Shown: positions 40,701 through 55,700 of the stretch, piece after piece
Layout: the number at the start of each line of letters is the position of its first letter
Position numbering within the stretch: the first letter of the stretch is position 1
From: Sphingomonas sp. 32-62-10
Lineage (GTDB): Bacteria > Pseudomonadota > Alphaproteobacteria > Sphingomonadales > Sphingomonadaceae
Assembly (NCBI GenBank): GCA_002280555.1
Contig: NCEE01000004.1
Location: forward strand, 1 to 64,000
DNA length: 64,000 nucleotides
Reading direction: 5' to 3'
Program-made: the position numbers and the translations under genes
Notes under the pieces: model-generated
The model's input: only the letters and a program-made list of their open reading frames with translations
Database searches by the model: none
Told to the model about the DNA's origin: nothing

Positions 40701-43700
40701 GCGGCCTGCCCGATTTCCGAAAGCTCGGGGTTGATCCGCATACCCGCTTCGTGGCGCGCGTTTATGGTCATTTGTCAGAAGGGACGGGTCATATCCCGCA
40801 TGACTGGTTTGCGGCCGAAATTGCCCGGCTCGACAACGTGGCGGGCGATGTCGAGACGATTGCCGGACGGATCGCGGCAGCGCGCAGCTGGGCCTATATC
40901 GCCAACCGCGCCGACTGGATGGCTGATCCCGCGCACTGGGCAGATCGAACGCGCGCGCTTGAGGAGCGGCTGTCCGATGCCCTGCATGACCGGCTGACCC
41001 AGCGTTTCGTCGATCGCCGCACAACCGTGCTGATGCGGCAGCTGGGGGCAGATGCGAGCGCGTTGGCGGTGACCGTGGCGGACGACGGATCGGTCCTTGT
41101 CGAGGATCAGCTGATCGGTCGGCTTGAAGGATTTCGCTTCGTGGTTGCTGCCGATGCGCGTGCGTCTGACAAAAGGCTGCTGCTCGCAGCGGCCGAGAAA
41201 AGGCTTGGCGGCGAGCGTGCCCGGCGGGGTGGGGCGCTGGCCGAGGCGGCGGAGTCGGCGCTCTCGCTCGCGCCAGGCGATCAACCGGCCATTGTGTGGT
41301 CCGGATGGACCGTTGGCGTGCTGAAGCCTGGGGCATCGCTCGCACGGCCCCGTATCGAGCTTGATCGCGCGCTTGATTGCCTTGATCCCGCGCTGCGCGA
41401 GCGGGTGCGGACCCGGCTCGAGGGGTGGGTGGCGGCGCAGCTCGCCCGGCATGTTGCCGCGCTGGTGGCGATGGAGGCAATTGGTCGGGATCCTACAGCG
41501 TCGGCGCCGCTGCGGGTGGTAGCGGCCACTTTAGTGCAGGGCGCTGGCCTTGCTGCCCGATTGCCGCTTGGGGACGCGATTGATGGCTTGCAGGCAGGTG
41601 ATCGCCAGCGATTGCGCAAGGCCGGCATCGTGATCGGGGCGCTTGATCTGTTCGACCCACGCCTGCTGAAACCCGGCGCCGCGCGTTGGCGGCAGGCGTT
41701 GATCGCGGCGCGATCAGGGGCGTCGATGCCACCGTTGCCGCTGCCGGGGGCAACCGTGCTGGCGCGCGGTGTGCTTGGCAACGCCGCCGCCTTTGGCTTT
41801 CGCGAGATTGGCGGACAGGCCGTGCGGGTCGATCTGGTGGAACGCATTGCCCGCGCCGCGCATGAAGCGCGCGCCGGCAAGGCGCCATTTGCACCCGATT
41901 CGGCCATGGCGACGTCGATCGGCTTGGCACCGGCGACGATGGATCGGTTGATGGCGCAACTCGGCTTTCGTGCTGCCGAACCCGAGGCGGGCGTCTCGCG
42001 CTGGGTGTGGCGCGGCCGGCCAGCCCGAGTGAAGTCGGCCATCCCGGCGCCGCGCGACAATGCTTTTGCGGCGCTTCGCCATCTCACAAGCGGGCAACAG
42101 GGCTAGGCGGCGATGCCGGGCATGGTTGCCAGCGAGCCTTCGCCGACGATGCGGATCGACAAGTTTTTGTGGTTCGCCCGGCTCACCCGCTCGCGCAGCG
42201 CCGCACAGGCACTCTCCGAAAGTGGCGCGATCCGGCTCGATGGACGCCGTGTCGATCGAGCCCATACCCCGGTGCGCACAGGATCGGTCATCGCCCTGGT
42301 CCAGAATGGCGCGGTACGGGTACTTCGTGTCGAGAAGCTTCCGGTGCGACGCGGTCCGGCGACCGAAGCGGCGTTGCTGTGCACCGATCTTGTCGAGCAG
42401 AGTTGACGGCTACGGGGCGCACGCATAGCAGGGGTCGAACCAGCCAAGGGGAGTTATCGAAGCATGACCTACGTCGTCACCGACGCCTGCATCCGTTGCA
42501 AATATATGGACTGTGTCGAGGTGTGCCCGGTCGATTGCTTCTATGAAGGCGAGAATATGCTGGTGATCAACCCCAGCGAATGCATCGATTGCGGCGTTTG
42601 CGAGCCTGAGTGCCCGGCCGAAGCGATCCTGCCCGATACCGAGAGCGGTCTGGAGAAGTGGCTGGAGATCAACACCAAATTCTCCGCTGAATGGCCCAAC
42701 ATCACGCGGAAGCGCGAAGCACCTGCCGATGCCGATGACTTCAAGGGCCGCGAAGGCAAGTTCGAAGAACTGTTTTCGCCAGAACCCGGCCAGGGCGACT
42801 GACCGACCGCTTGAATCGCCCCATCAGGATGGTGGGGGCGCCGGACGATTGGCGTTACGTGGGTTTTCCACAGGCGAGCATTTCGCTCGGCTGGTAATTT
42901 TGTGACGACTGTGTTAAACACTGCAGGACGGCGGTGCCATTGCGCATCGCTGCTACGGAGAACTGCACGCACACCGCCCCGATCGCGCCGACCGCCAAGG
43001 CCGCAAGCGCGCATCCCCCGGGGCCATGATCACGGAAAGGCTCAACAGAATGGCTGCCAAGGCGCTGTCCTTCGACGTCGGTGACTATGTTGTTTACCCA
43101 AAGCACGGCGTTGGCCGTGTAATCGAACTGCAACGGCAGGAAATCGCCGGCATGCAGCTGGAACTTTATGTGCTGCGTTTCGAGAAAGAACGCATGACGC
43201 TGCGTGTGCCGACCAACAAGGCGGAAAGCGTCGGTATGCGTAAATTGTCATCCGACAAAACCCTGCGTGAAGCCCTTGATACGCTGACCGGCAAGCCGCG
43301 CGTCAAGCGGACGATGTGGTCGCGCCGGGCGCAGGAATATGAAGCCAAGATCAATTCGGGCGACCTGGTGTCGATTGCCGAAGTGGTCCGCGATCTGTTC
43401 CGTGCCGATGACCAGCCCGAGCAGAGCTATTCCGAACGCCAGATCTTCGAAGCGGCCACCAGCCGCCTCGCCCGCGAACTGGCAGCGATGGAGCAGGTCG
43501 ACGAGCCGACCGCGCAGGAAAAAATCCTCGAGATTCTGCGCAAGGCTGCGGCCATCCACAACAAGGACAAGGAACCGGCTTGATCCGGTTCACTGGTTCG
43601 GTTGTGGAACGGGGATTGAGGAAAGGGGGCGGTCGGCAACGGCCGCCCCTTTTCATTTGCGTGATAAGCCTCGGTGTGTTATTAGAACAATACACAATGA

Positions 43701-46700
43701 GGGATCACCGATGCGCAACTTGAAACTCATCGCTTTGGTATCGGCGTTGCTGCCGCTCGCCGCCTGTTCGGGCATCAGCTTTTCCGAAGACGCTGGCGGG
43801 GTTGCCGCAGCCGGCAGCGGCACTTCGCGCACTTTCGACGTCGCCGACTTTACCGGCGTCTCGCTTCGCGGATCGGACGATGTTGACATCAAGCTCGCCA
43901 GCACCTTTTCGGTTCGCGCCGAAGGGCCGAGCGAAGTGCTCGACCGCTTGAAGATCGAGCGCGACGGCACCACGCTCAAAATCGGCCGCAAGTCCGATCC
44001 CAGTTTCAACTGGGGCAGTAGCAAGGGGGCAACGATTTATGTCACGCTGCCCCGCCTGACGCGTGCGAACGTCGCCGGATCGGGCGCCATGAAGGTTGGA
44101 TCCGCCGAAGGCGATGAATTTGAGGCATCGAACGCAGGTTCGGGCAGCATCACCATCGCAGCGATCAAGGTGAAATCGGCCGAGTTCAACATTGCCGGTT
44201 CGGGCGACATCATCGCCGATGGCAGCGCCGACAAGCTGTCGATGTCGATCGCGGGATCGGGCGCCATCAATGCGCGTGGCGTAAAGGCAAGTTCGGCCGA
44301 TGCATCGATCGCCGGATCAGGCAGCATTTCCGCTAACGTCAATGGACCGGCAACCGTATCGATCCTCGGGTCGGGCGATGTCGACATGGGCAGCAACGCC
44401 ACTTGCACGACGAGCAAGGTCGGATCGGGCGACGTTTCCTGCGGCAAGTAAATCTGCCGCGGGGCTTGTCGACCGGATTGGAACGGTGCGATGCAACGTT
44501 ATGGCCCGTATCCCGATTTTTGTTGCGTTGATCCTGTTCGCGGTCCCGGCCGTTGCCGCGGACCGAAACTATTCAATCGGCAGTTTCGAACGGATTCGGA
44601 TTGAGGGGCCGTATGAGGTAAAGCTGGCGACCGGCAAGCCCCCCAGCGGGCGCGCGACAGGAGACGAACGCGCACTTGATACGCTGACATTGACGGTTGA
44701 GGGACAGACCCTGATCGTGCGTGCCCGGCCGCTGGCGGTGGGCGAAAACCCACCCTCGCCCAAAATTCCGCTTGTCGTCACGCTCAGCACGCCGGTTTTG
44801 CGATCGGCCAACGTCAATGGCGGCGGGCGGCTCGCAGTGGCCCGCATGGCCGGGCAGCGGCTCGATGTGGCCGTGAACGGTGCGGGCGCGATCACCGTGC
44901 AGGGGCTTGAAGGAGATCAGCTGGTCGCCACCGTCATTGGTGCGGGCACGATGACGCTGGCCGGGCGAGCGGGTCGGGCGCGGTTTCAGTTATCGGGCCC
45001 GGGTACAATTGATGCAAGCAGCCTTGTGACCAATGATCTGATCGCCCGGTCCGAAGGCAATGGCGAATTGCGGCTGAACGCGCGGTACACCGCTGATGTC
45101 ACGTCGAGCGGCCTCGGCGCGATCGTCGTCGTCGGCAAACCGGCCTGCAAGGTCAAATCGGCCGGCGGCGGCCCGATCAGCTGCGGATCACAATAAGGCG
45201 AGCGCGGCCAGCTTGCTCATCAGCGCAGGCGGCATCTGATCGATTTCGGTCGCATCGCCAATCAGATCGGCGGGTGCATCGGCGCCTTCCAGATAACGCC
45301 AGCCCTGATGCGCGCGTTTCGGCACGGCGCGGACGAGGACGAGATGCGGATCGAGCAGGATCGCGACCTTGCCGCCCTCCGCCTCACCGAAACCGGTGAT
45401 CGGCGACCGCGCAATCAACTGATGCTTGATGATCCAGAACAGCGAACCCTGCCCGGCGATCTCCTGATGCCGCTTGGGGAGGTAACGCGTCGTGAGAAAC
45501 AGCGGTCCCAGCGCGGCGCGGGCAAGCAGGCGTTCGGCGAGATGATCGGTGCCGGTCGCGCCGAACGCGACCTTGGTCAAGTGAAGCGGCATGGTCACTT
45601 CTGCGTGCGGCGCATGGGCCGGGGCGTCAAGTCAGCCGGTCAACCCGGTGAGCGTTGCGAGACCCAGAAAAGCGAAAAAACCCATCGAATCGGTCGTCAT
45701 CGTCACGAAGATCGACGATGAAACGGCAGGATCGGTACGCATCCGATCAAGCGTCACGGGCACCAGCACGCCTGCCAACCCGGCGACGAGAATGTTCGTC
45801 ATCATCGCGGCGGCAATGACCGCGCCCAATTGCGGGTTCTGGAAAACAATCGTCACCCCCGTGCCGATAACCACCGCGATCGTCGCCCCGTTAAGCAGCG
45901 CGACCCTGATCTCGCGGCGGATCGTGCGCCAAGTGTTCGAATCGGTCAGCTGATTGGTCGCGATCGCGCGCACCGTAACGGCCATTGTCTGCGTACCCGC
46001 ATTGCCGCCCACGCCCGCAACAATCGGCATCAGCGTCGCCAGCGCCACCATTTTGGCGATCGTGCCTTCAAACAGCGCGATGATCGAGGAGGCCAGCAGC
46101 GCGGTGAACAAATTGGCGATCAGCCACCGAACGCGCGTCTTGTAGCTTTCGATCACGGGCTCGTTGATGTCGCCCTCACCCGCGCCTGACAGCCGCAAGA
46201 TATCCTCGCCAGCCTCCTGGCTGATGATGTGGACGACATCGTCGACAGTGATCATGCCGACCAGCCGCCCGCTGAGATCGGTGACCGCGGCGGAGATCAG
46301 CGCGTATTTCTGGAAGCGAAGCGCCACCTCTTCCTGATCCATGTCGACGGGGATGAGCGTCTGTTCACGCTTCATGACGTCAGCCATCGCCACCGAGCGC
46401 GGCGTGCGCATGATCCAGGAAAGCTGGCAGGTGCCGACCGGCTTATGGGCTGGATCGACGACGAAGATTTCCCAGAAATCGGTTGTCAGATCGTCGTTGC
46501 CGCGCAGATAATCGAGCACATCGCCGACGGTCCAATGCTCGGGCACCGCGATCAGCTCGCGCTGCATCAGGCGGCCGGCGGATTCCTCCGGATAGGAAAG
46601 CGCTTCCTCAATCGCGGCGCGATCATCGGGATCAAGCGCGCGCAGCACTGCACGCTGGTCGCTCTCCTCCATGTCCTCGATGATCGCGACGGCATCGTCG

Positions 46701-49700
46701 GTATCGAGTTCGGCGGCGATGCCCGCGACCTGCGCCGGATCGAGCGCATCGATCAGCGCTTCACGCACGTAATCGTTCATTTCGGCGAACACATCGCCAT
46801 CAAGCAGATCGGTGATCGCCGTGGCGAGCGCGGCGCGTTGATCAGCTGGCACGAGCTCGAACAGATCGGCGATGTCCGCCGGGTGCAGCGGCTCGACGAG
46901 GGCGCGGGCCCCTTCGGTGTCGCCCTGATCGACCGCATCGAGCACGGCGCGGACGAATTCGGGCTTCAGCATATCGTCCGAATCGAGCTGGTTGCTGTCG
47001 TTGCCGCTCAGATCGGCATGGCCAAGATCGGTCTCGCTCATCATTCGACCTCCCTCGGCTTGGCGTTGCAGCCTTGGGCTCTACCGTTGTGTGCCAGCAA
47101 TGCCAATGCCGTGCGGGATCGGGCGGCGACAGCGGTGGCGTGCGCGACGCGTGGACTGTCATTTGCCACCAAGCCCTAGCATCGCTAGGGCCGCGTCATC
47201 ATTTTTCCCCGAATAAAGGATGCCCAATGGCAGATCATTTCGAAACCCTGACGATGACGCTGGAAACCGGCGACGTGACGATCAAGCTGCGCCCAGATCT
47301 GGCGCCGGGCCATGTCGAGCGGATCGGCACGTTGGCCAATCAAGGCTTTTATGATGGCGTGATTTTTCACCGGGTGATTCCAGGCTTTATGGCACAGGGC
47401 GGCGATCCGACCGGTACCGGAATGGGCGGATCGGAAAATCCCGACCTCAAGGCCGAATTCAGCAAGGAACCGCATATCCGCGGGGTTTGCTCGATGGCGC
47501 GATCGTCGGCGCCCAACAGCGCCAACAGCCAGTTTTTCGTCTGCTTTGACGATGCGCGCTTCCTAGATGGTCAATATACTGTTTGGGGCCAGGTCACCGA
47601 CGGTATGGAGCATATCGATTCGCTGCCCAAGGGCGAGCCGCCGCGTAGCCCCGGCAAGATCGTCTCGATGCGCGCTGCCTGACCTTTTCGAACAGCGGGG
47701 GGCATCCGGATCAGGTGCCGGGTGCCCCCAATGCATCGATCAGCCAATCATGGAACAGTTTCACCGGGCGCTGTTGCAGCGCGCGGGGTCGGCAGACGAA
47801 CCAATAGCTATAGGGGCTTTCGACTTCGATATCGAACAGCCGGACAAGCCGTGGATCGTGCGCATCGTTGAAATGATTCGCGTGCATGAAGGCAACGCCC
47901 AGGCCTTGCGCCACTGCCTCCAGCATCAGCGCCCCCGAATCGAAATGGTCAATCGCGCGGGGTTCAAGCTCGGGTAGCCCGGCGGCGTTGCACCAGGTCG
48001 CGAAGGTATCGGGAATGTCGCGGTGAACCAGTGCGGTTAGCCCGGCGAGCTGGCGCGGTTCGACGATTGGCGAGTCGCCGGTCATCATCTCCCGCGCGCC
48101 GATCACGTAGATCGTGTTGCGATCGAGCCGATAGGCATAGAGCGCTGGATCGACATCGCGCTGCAAGACGATCGCCGCGTCGAGCCCCTCGCCCAGCCGA
48201 GTCGTACCATGGCCGGCCGTGTCGATGTCCAGATGAAGATCGGGATGCATTGACCGAAGCGCCGGTAGTCTTGGAAACAAGCGTTGAGTCGCGAACAGCG
48301 GGAGCACGCCCAGCCGCAGCCTGAGCACATCACCGCTCGTTAGTGTTTCGACAGCGTCGGACAAGATATCGAGCGCAGGCGCAATCTGCGCGATCAACCG
48401 CTCGCCATCGCTATTCAGGTCCATCGACTGGTGCCGACGATCAAACAATGGCTTGCCAATGAAGCGTTCAAGCGCCTGGACCCGGCGGCTAAGGGCAGGG
48501 GCTGACAGCGCCAGATCCTGAGCGGCGGCCTTGACGGAGCCCAACCGGGCCACCTGGACGAACGCCTCGATCGCGGTCAGCGGCGGTAATCTGCGCAAAA
48601 CGACTCCTCCCTGGCGCGGTGCATCATCGCAATTCGGCGTCAATGATTATCAGAGCGATTGCGCCAAATACCAGATCCAATTGCAAGATTCGCAATCGCG
48701 GTTATTCATTTCGCACTTGCACAATTTTCTGCTGCACTGCACATAGGATGTGCCTTTCAGGCATCCTCTCCTAAAACTTTCATGGCCGATCCCTTTGGGG
48801 GTCGGCCTTTTTTTGTACCGGCGGCAGAATGCTTGTCAGATTTCGGCGCCGGGATCGGGGCTGTTCTTGAGCTGTCGCCAAGCGACAATGAACAGCAAAG
48901 CCAATGCAAATCCCGCTACGACATAAGGCAGCGGTTTGAAAAGCTCGTACAGGCCAACACCAATCGAGGGCCCAAGCACATAGGCCGCCCCGTTGATCGA
49001 GGTCACCTTGCCGGCCACTGATCCCTGCCCCTCCGCCCCCACCGCCAGCGACGCACCCGCAGTAAAGCCCGGTCGCGTAAATCCGAAGCCAAGCGAAGCG
49101 AGCGCAAAAGACAAGGCGATGCCGTAAAGCGATGTCGCGATCCCTGTCATCACAGTCCCCACCGCCGCAATCGCAAGCCCCACCAACATCAGGCGGCGGG
49201 GATCGAGGTTCAGGATTGGAATAATCCCCCACTGCGCCAATAGAGCCGCGCCCGCGCCCATGATCAGCACGAGTCCCGTTGGCTGCAGCGCATCGATTGG
49301 CGAAAGTCCCAGCCGATCGATGACCAGAAAGCCGATCGCCTGCCCCGTCATCGTCTGCGCGTGGCCCATCACCAGTCCGGCGATCATCCAGCCCCGGATG
49401 CGGGGATCGGTAAACTTCACCTGTTCGCTGCTGGGCGCGGTCGCTGCGGTAATGCTCGCGCCACTGCTTTGCCCGGCGATGGAAGGATAGGCGTTGGGCG
49501 CTGCGGCATGTTCGATCGGCTGGCCGCGATCATCGGGCAACATCCGGTATACCGTCACGACCATTGCCGCGCCAAAAACCGAGAAGATCAATGCAGGTCC
49601 GGCGAGCCCGATATGGACTGACCCGATCCAGCCGAGGATCAGATAGGGCGCCATCGCCGGCCCCAGGATCGTCCCCAGGCCGAAAGCGGAGCCGAGCAAG

Positions 49701-52700
49701 GTCAGCGCCTTGGTGCGTTCCTCGCGCGTCGTGCGCCCGGCGATCAGCGCCTGGACGGCGGGTGGCGCGGCGGCACCGAAGGTGCCGTAGATCAGCCGAC
49801 CACCAATGAAGAGCAGAAACGCCAAGGTGCCGCTGATCCAGCCATTAATCCCGGCCATCAGGAACAGCCCGCACAGCCCCAGCGAGACGGCAAATCCGAC
49901 CATGCCGAGCAAGATCATTGCCCGCCTGCCATGCTGGTCCGATCGTTTTGCCCAATAGGGCGCCGCGATCACCCATAACAGCGCCGAGACAGAGAAGGCG
50001 GCGGCGACGCCGCTATCGGCCACTTTCAGCGACCGGCCAAGCGCCGGCAGGATCGATTGCAGCCCGGTATTGCCCGCAGCGATGGTGAGCATCACGAGGA
50101 ACATCAGAGCGAAATCGCGGTCCGTGATCTTGGGCAGAGTCATGCTGCCCGGCCCTGCCGATCGCGTTGCCAGTCATAATCACGTGTCACTTCAGCAACG
50201 ACCAGATCATAGCGTTGATACCAGCGCGCGCGGCCCAGATCGCGGATTGCCTTGTGATCGGGGTGGTCACGCCAGGCCTTGGCGCTCGCGTCATCGGCCC
50301 AATAGCTGACGGTAATGCCCAGCCGGTCATCGCCGCGCACGCTCTCCATGCCGCGATAGCCCGGTTGTTCTGCTGCCAGCGCATCCATCGCAGCGGCTGC
50401 GGCTGCATAACCCGCATCATCCTCCTCGGTCCGTACCGACACGAAGATCACGGCGATCTGGCCCACGCGCTTGTGCATTGGCCCCGATTAGGCCGTTCAG
50501 GGCGCGGTGCAACCCCGCACCCGGCAATTTAACGCTGGCGCTGATCCGGTCCGAAGTTCAGCCCCTTGGTGACGTGATAATCGAGCACGGTCATCACGAA
50601 GAATGCCATCCCTTGCTTGATCCGCATCCACCAGCTTGTGCGTAATCGATACACGGCAGCGGTAATTCGTTCCGAATCAGCAACCTCGCCGTCAATGTAG
50701 CGCCGCACATGAGCGGCAAAATCGGCGTCCTCAATCCGCAGCATCATCTCCAGATTGAGAAACAGGCTCCGGACGTCGTAATTCGACGAGCCGATATAGA
50801 CGACATCGTCGATCAGGAAGAGCTTGGTGTGCAACTTGGTCGGCTGATACTCGTAAATCTCGACGCGTTTGCGCAGCAATCCGGCATAGGTGAAGCGTGA
50901 TGCCCAGATCGCAGCGCCATGATCGTTCTTCGATGCCAGGATGATGCGCACCCGCCCGCGCATCCCCGCCGCGTCCAGCCGCCGGAGCATCGCCGGGCTT
51001 GGTGCGAAATAGGCGGTGATCAGGTCAAGCCGCGTTGCCCGTTCGATATCGCCCTTTATCGCGCGCGCCCAGGGCGATAAACGCCGGGTAGGCCCGCCGA
51101 ACACCCAGCGCACCGGGCCGTTGGGTTCGCTCCACCCCTGCAATGCGCGGCGCAGCGCCCGAAGCGGCGGGCGGGGTCGGCGCGCCCAACGCGCAAGGGC
51201 ATCGAAATACCCTGTGATGCGCTGGGCGGCAGGACCCTGTATCTCGAGGCCGAGATCACGCCAGGCCTGTTCGGCGGGCGTGCCGAAATAGGCATCCTCG
51301 ACATTGAACCCGCCGATGATCGCGCGGGCATCGTCATCTTCGCCGTCGGCGAGCGCGAGCTTCTGGTGATTGCGGAGGAGATAACGGCGGCCCCAGCGCG
51401 GCACGAAACGGCATACATCGATGCCAGCATCACGCATCGGACCGAAGAAATCATTCTGGTTCGCTGCCTCGCTACCCAGCCCGTCGACGATCAGCGATAC
51501 TGCCACGCCCCGCCCCGCCGCCTGGATCAACGCATCGCGCACCCGCGTACCCGCGCTATCATCGACATAGATATAGTAAATGACCCGCAGGGTCTGCCGC
51601 GCCGAATCGATTAGCCGAATCAGTGTTTCGAGCCGTTGCGGCCCGGTCTCCAGCATTATGAACCGGTTACCGTCGACGACATGGCTGTCCGCCATGGGGG
51701 CAGGGGGCGGGGCGACATCCGTCATGGCGCTGGTCATGCGAGCACAACTCAGAATCGGCAAGGCGGTTTCATCGCGCATAAAGCCCGCAAGCGGCACGGT
51801 GACCAGATAAGCGCTTTTCTTGACTCAAGGGTGGTTGTCGCTTAGGCGCGCGGTTTCCGTTACATTGAAGGATGCGTTTCTATGGCGCGCGTTACCGTCG
51901 AGGATTGCGTCGACAAGATTCCCAACCGTTTCGATCTCGTGCTGTTCGCCGCCCAGCGCGCGCGCCAAATTTCGGGCGGTGCCGAACTGACCATCGATCG
52001 CGATCGCGATAAGAACCCGGTCGTCGCGCTGCGCGAAATCGCCGAGGAAACAGTGAAGCCCAAGCATCTGCAGGAAGCAGTGGTGCAAAGCCTGCAGCGG
52101 GTTCAGATCGATGATGACGATGCGCCCGATGAGATCGGTTCGCTGGCGGCATCAGCCGAAGCACTGCGCCTCACCGCAGCGGCGCCCCCGCGCAACCAGA
52201 ATCTGGGCAGTGATTACGAAGGCTGAGTCCTTCGCTTTTTCAAGTAGATCGAGCGAAGAGAGACGATGGGTGGAGCCGCAGCGCAGCTCCCCCTACGCTA
52301 TTTTGCAGGTCGCCCTTTGAACCCCTGTGCAATGACATACCATTCCGACGAGTCCTTGCGGCTCGCCGGGGGTTTGGCATGTTTTACCGCAGTGAAATTG
52401 CGCTTGAGCTCGCTCACCAGCTCACTGTCCGCACCCCCCGCCAGCACTTTGGCGACGAACGCGCCGCCGGGGCTCAGCACATCATGGGCAAAGGCAGCGG
52501 CAGTCTCGACAAGCCCCATCGTCCTGAGGTGATCGGTCTGGGGGTGCCCGACGGTGTTGGCAGCCATGTCCGACAGGACCAGATCGGGCGCGCCGCCCAG
52601 TTCCTCCATCAGCTTTTCGGGCGCGCGATCATCAGTGAAATCCATCTGCAGGATGACGACACCGTCAATCGGATCGACCGGCAGCAGATCGATGCCAACA

Positions 52701-55700
52701 ATCGCGGCACCCGGCGTCATCTTGCGGACCACCTGGCTCCAGCCACCCGGCGCGATGCCCAGATCGATCACGCGCTTTACGCCCTTCAGCAGCGAAAACC
52801 GCTCGTCGAGCTCGATCAGCTTGTACGCGGCGCGGCTGCGATACCCCTCCGCCTTGGCCTTGCGGACATAGGGATCGTTCAGCTGGCGTTCGAGCCAGCG
52901 GTTCGATTGCGGCGTACGCCCGCGCGAGGTGCGCACGCGTACCCGGCCGCCTGAACCGCCCCTACTCATCTACCGGGCTCATCGAAGCTGCCTCATTTTT
53001 CGTGCCCGTTCATCAAGCGGCGCAGTATGCCCTCGCGAATGCCGCGATCGGCAACGCCCAGCCGCTCGGCGGGCCAGATATCCATGATCGCCTCCAGAAT
53101 GGCACAGCCCGCCACCACTAGATCGGCGCGTTCGGTGCCGATACAGGGAAGCAGCGCGCGATCCTCGATTGATTTCGCTGCCAGATCAGCGCTGATCTGG
53201 CGCATCGCCGGCGCGGGTACGATCAGCCCGTCGACAGCGGTGCGATCATAACGTTCCAGCCCGAGATGGACGCTGGCGAGCGTGGTGACGGTACCGCTCG
53301 TCCCCAACAGCCGTGGTCGCGCCACCCCTTTCGGCAGGCGACTGGCGAAATCGGCGAAGCTTTCAGCCACCATATGCTTCATTCGGGTATAGGCGGCCGC
53401 CCGGCCGCCCGGTCCGTCGCCGCCACCGGCACTCTCGGTGAGCGATACGACGCCCCAGGGGGCGCTGTGCCAGTCGAGGATCGTCGGCACAGTGGTGCGG
53501 GTGTCGATCAGCACGAGTTCGGTCGATCCGCCGCCGATGTCGAACACCACGGCGGGATCATCGCCGGGCTCGAGCAGCACATGGCAACCGAGCACCGCCA
53601 GTCGTGCTTCCTCTTCGGCGGTAATGATGTCGAGCGCGATGCCGGTTTCGCGGTACGCCCGCTCGATAAATTCGGCACCGTTGCTGGCCCGGCGGCAGGC
53701 CTCGGTCGCCACCGATCGAGCAAGGGTTACATTGCGTCGCCGCAATTTGTCCGCACAAATCGATAGCGCCGCCAGTGTACGATCAATCGCCGCATCGCTC
53801 AACCTTCCGGTGGCCGACAGCCCCTCGCCCAGCCGGACAATGCGGGAGAATGCGTCGATCACGGTAAAGCCGTGCGATGCCGGTCGTGCGATCAGCAGGC
53901 GACAATTGTTCGTGCCGAGGTCGAGCGCCGCATAATGGCGTGCTTCTGGCCAGCGCGCGCGCGCTGCCTTTGGAGGGGCCGAACGGGCGGGGCTAGCGCC
54001 CTGCCGGTACGGCGCTCGGGCGGATTGATCACCCACGGCCGTTACTCACATTTATGTTCTGCGGTCCGGGGCGTGGCGCCCCCACCGTGCTTGGGGCAAA
54101 GCCTAGCCCAGGAGATATCTATCGGCAAGCGAGCGGGCAGCGTTGCCGGCACGTTGACACATGATCACGCCCCGCCTATCTCGCGGCCCGGCACTGCCCC
54201 GTCGTCTAAAGGTAAGACTACGGACTCTGACTCCGTTAATTGAGGTTCGAATCCTCACGGGGCATCCAGCCGCTCCACCCGATCAATGTTGTTCCGGCTC
54301 CGCTCAATTCGGCGTCGTCGGCGTCTGTTGTAGCTTGATAAGGGCAGCCACCAGTGCTGCATCGTCTTTCGGGTCGATCGATGCGCGATAGGCGGTGCGC
54401 ATTTTGTCGATCTCTTTTTGCCAGGTCGCCGCGTCAAGCACCGGTTGCGACAGGATCATTTCCGGCGAATGGCAGGCGGTGCAGTTGATCGTCACGATTT
54501 CGGCTGCGGACGGCAAGGAGACCTGATCCGCTGGCAGCGTTATCGCGGCGGAGCGGAGCGCAAAGTCCTTGGGCAGCGCCTCGGTTTTTGGCGCAGATGG
54601 TGCACTACACCCCGCAAGCAGGACCGCGAGGCCAATAATGATCGACCTGCGCATCACGTCGCGTCCACCATGATGTGCTGGATGGTGTTCAGCATATAGC
54701 CCGACGGATTCCAGATCGCATCGGGCCGCTGCGTTTCGCCCGCTGCGTTGGTCGCGCGCACCATGATTGTGTGCCGTCCGCGCGGCATGCCCGGCAGGGT
54801 CAAGTCCCAGCCACGAAAACTGTAGCGGCCAAAATCGCGGCCCAGCCGTGCCGACCGCCAGTGCTGGCCATTGTCGACCGATAGCTCGACCTTCGCCACG
54901 CCGCTGTCTCCCCCCAGCGCAATGCCGCGCAACGCGATTGGCCGGGATGCGGGCGCAGGGCCGCTGGCGCGATTGGTGATGAAGGCGCGCGGAATCATTC
55001 GGCTGATCGGTGTCTTGGAGAAATCATGCGCGCCGGGCGTCACATTGGCGCGCGGGGCCGTCGGGATCTGGTATGCCTTGGCCATCCAGTAACCGGTATC
55101 GGGCGCGTCAAGCACCTCGATCCGGTCGAGTGCCTTCACCCAATAAGTGGAGAACCAGCCGGGCACGACGATCCGCAGTGGAAATCCGTTGAGCAGCGGC
55201 AATTGCTCGCCGTTCATCGCAAAGGCGATCATCACCTCGTCGCCGAGCGCGTGATCGATCTCGAGCGACTTTGCATACCAGGGGGCCTCCCCGGGTGGGC
55301 GATCAAGCCCCGACAAGCGCACCGCGACTGCCCCCGGCTTTACCCCAGCCCGTGCCAGCACATCCTTCAACCGCACGCCGGTCCACACGGCATTCCCCAT
55401 GGCGCCATCGGCCCATTGGGCACCGGGCACGCGCGGCGAAAAGGCGCTGCGCGAATTGCCCGAGCACTGGTTGACGGCAGTCACCTCGACGCGCGGCATC
55501 TTGAGGATATCGGCGAGCGACAGCGCGATCGGCGTCTTTACCCGCCCACCGACGCGTAGGCGAAAAGTCGCCACATCGACGTTCAGCGGAATGTCATCAT
55601 AATGCCAGCGCACGAAGAACCGGTCATTGGGGGTAATGATCCCCTGATCGAACACCTCAAAGGGCGTTTCAAGCAAGGGTGCGCGCTGACGGCGGATCAG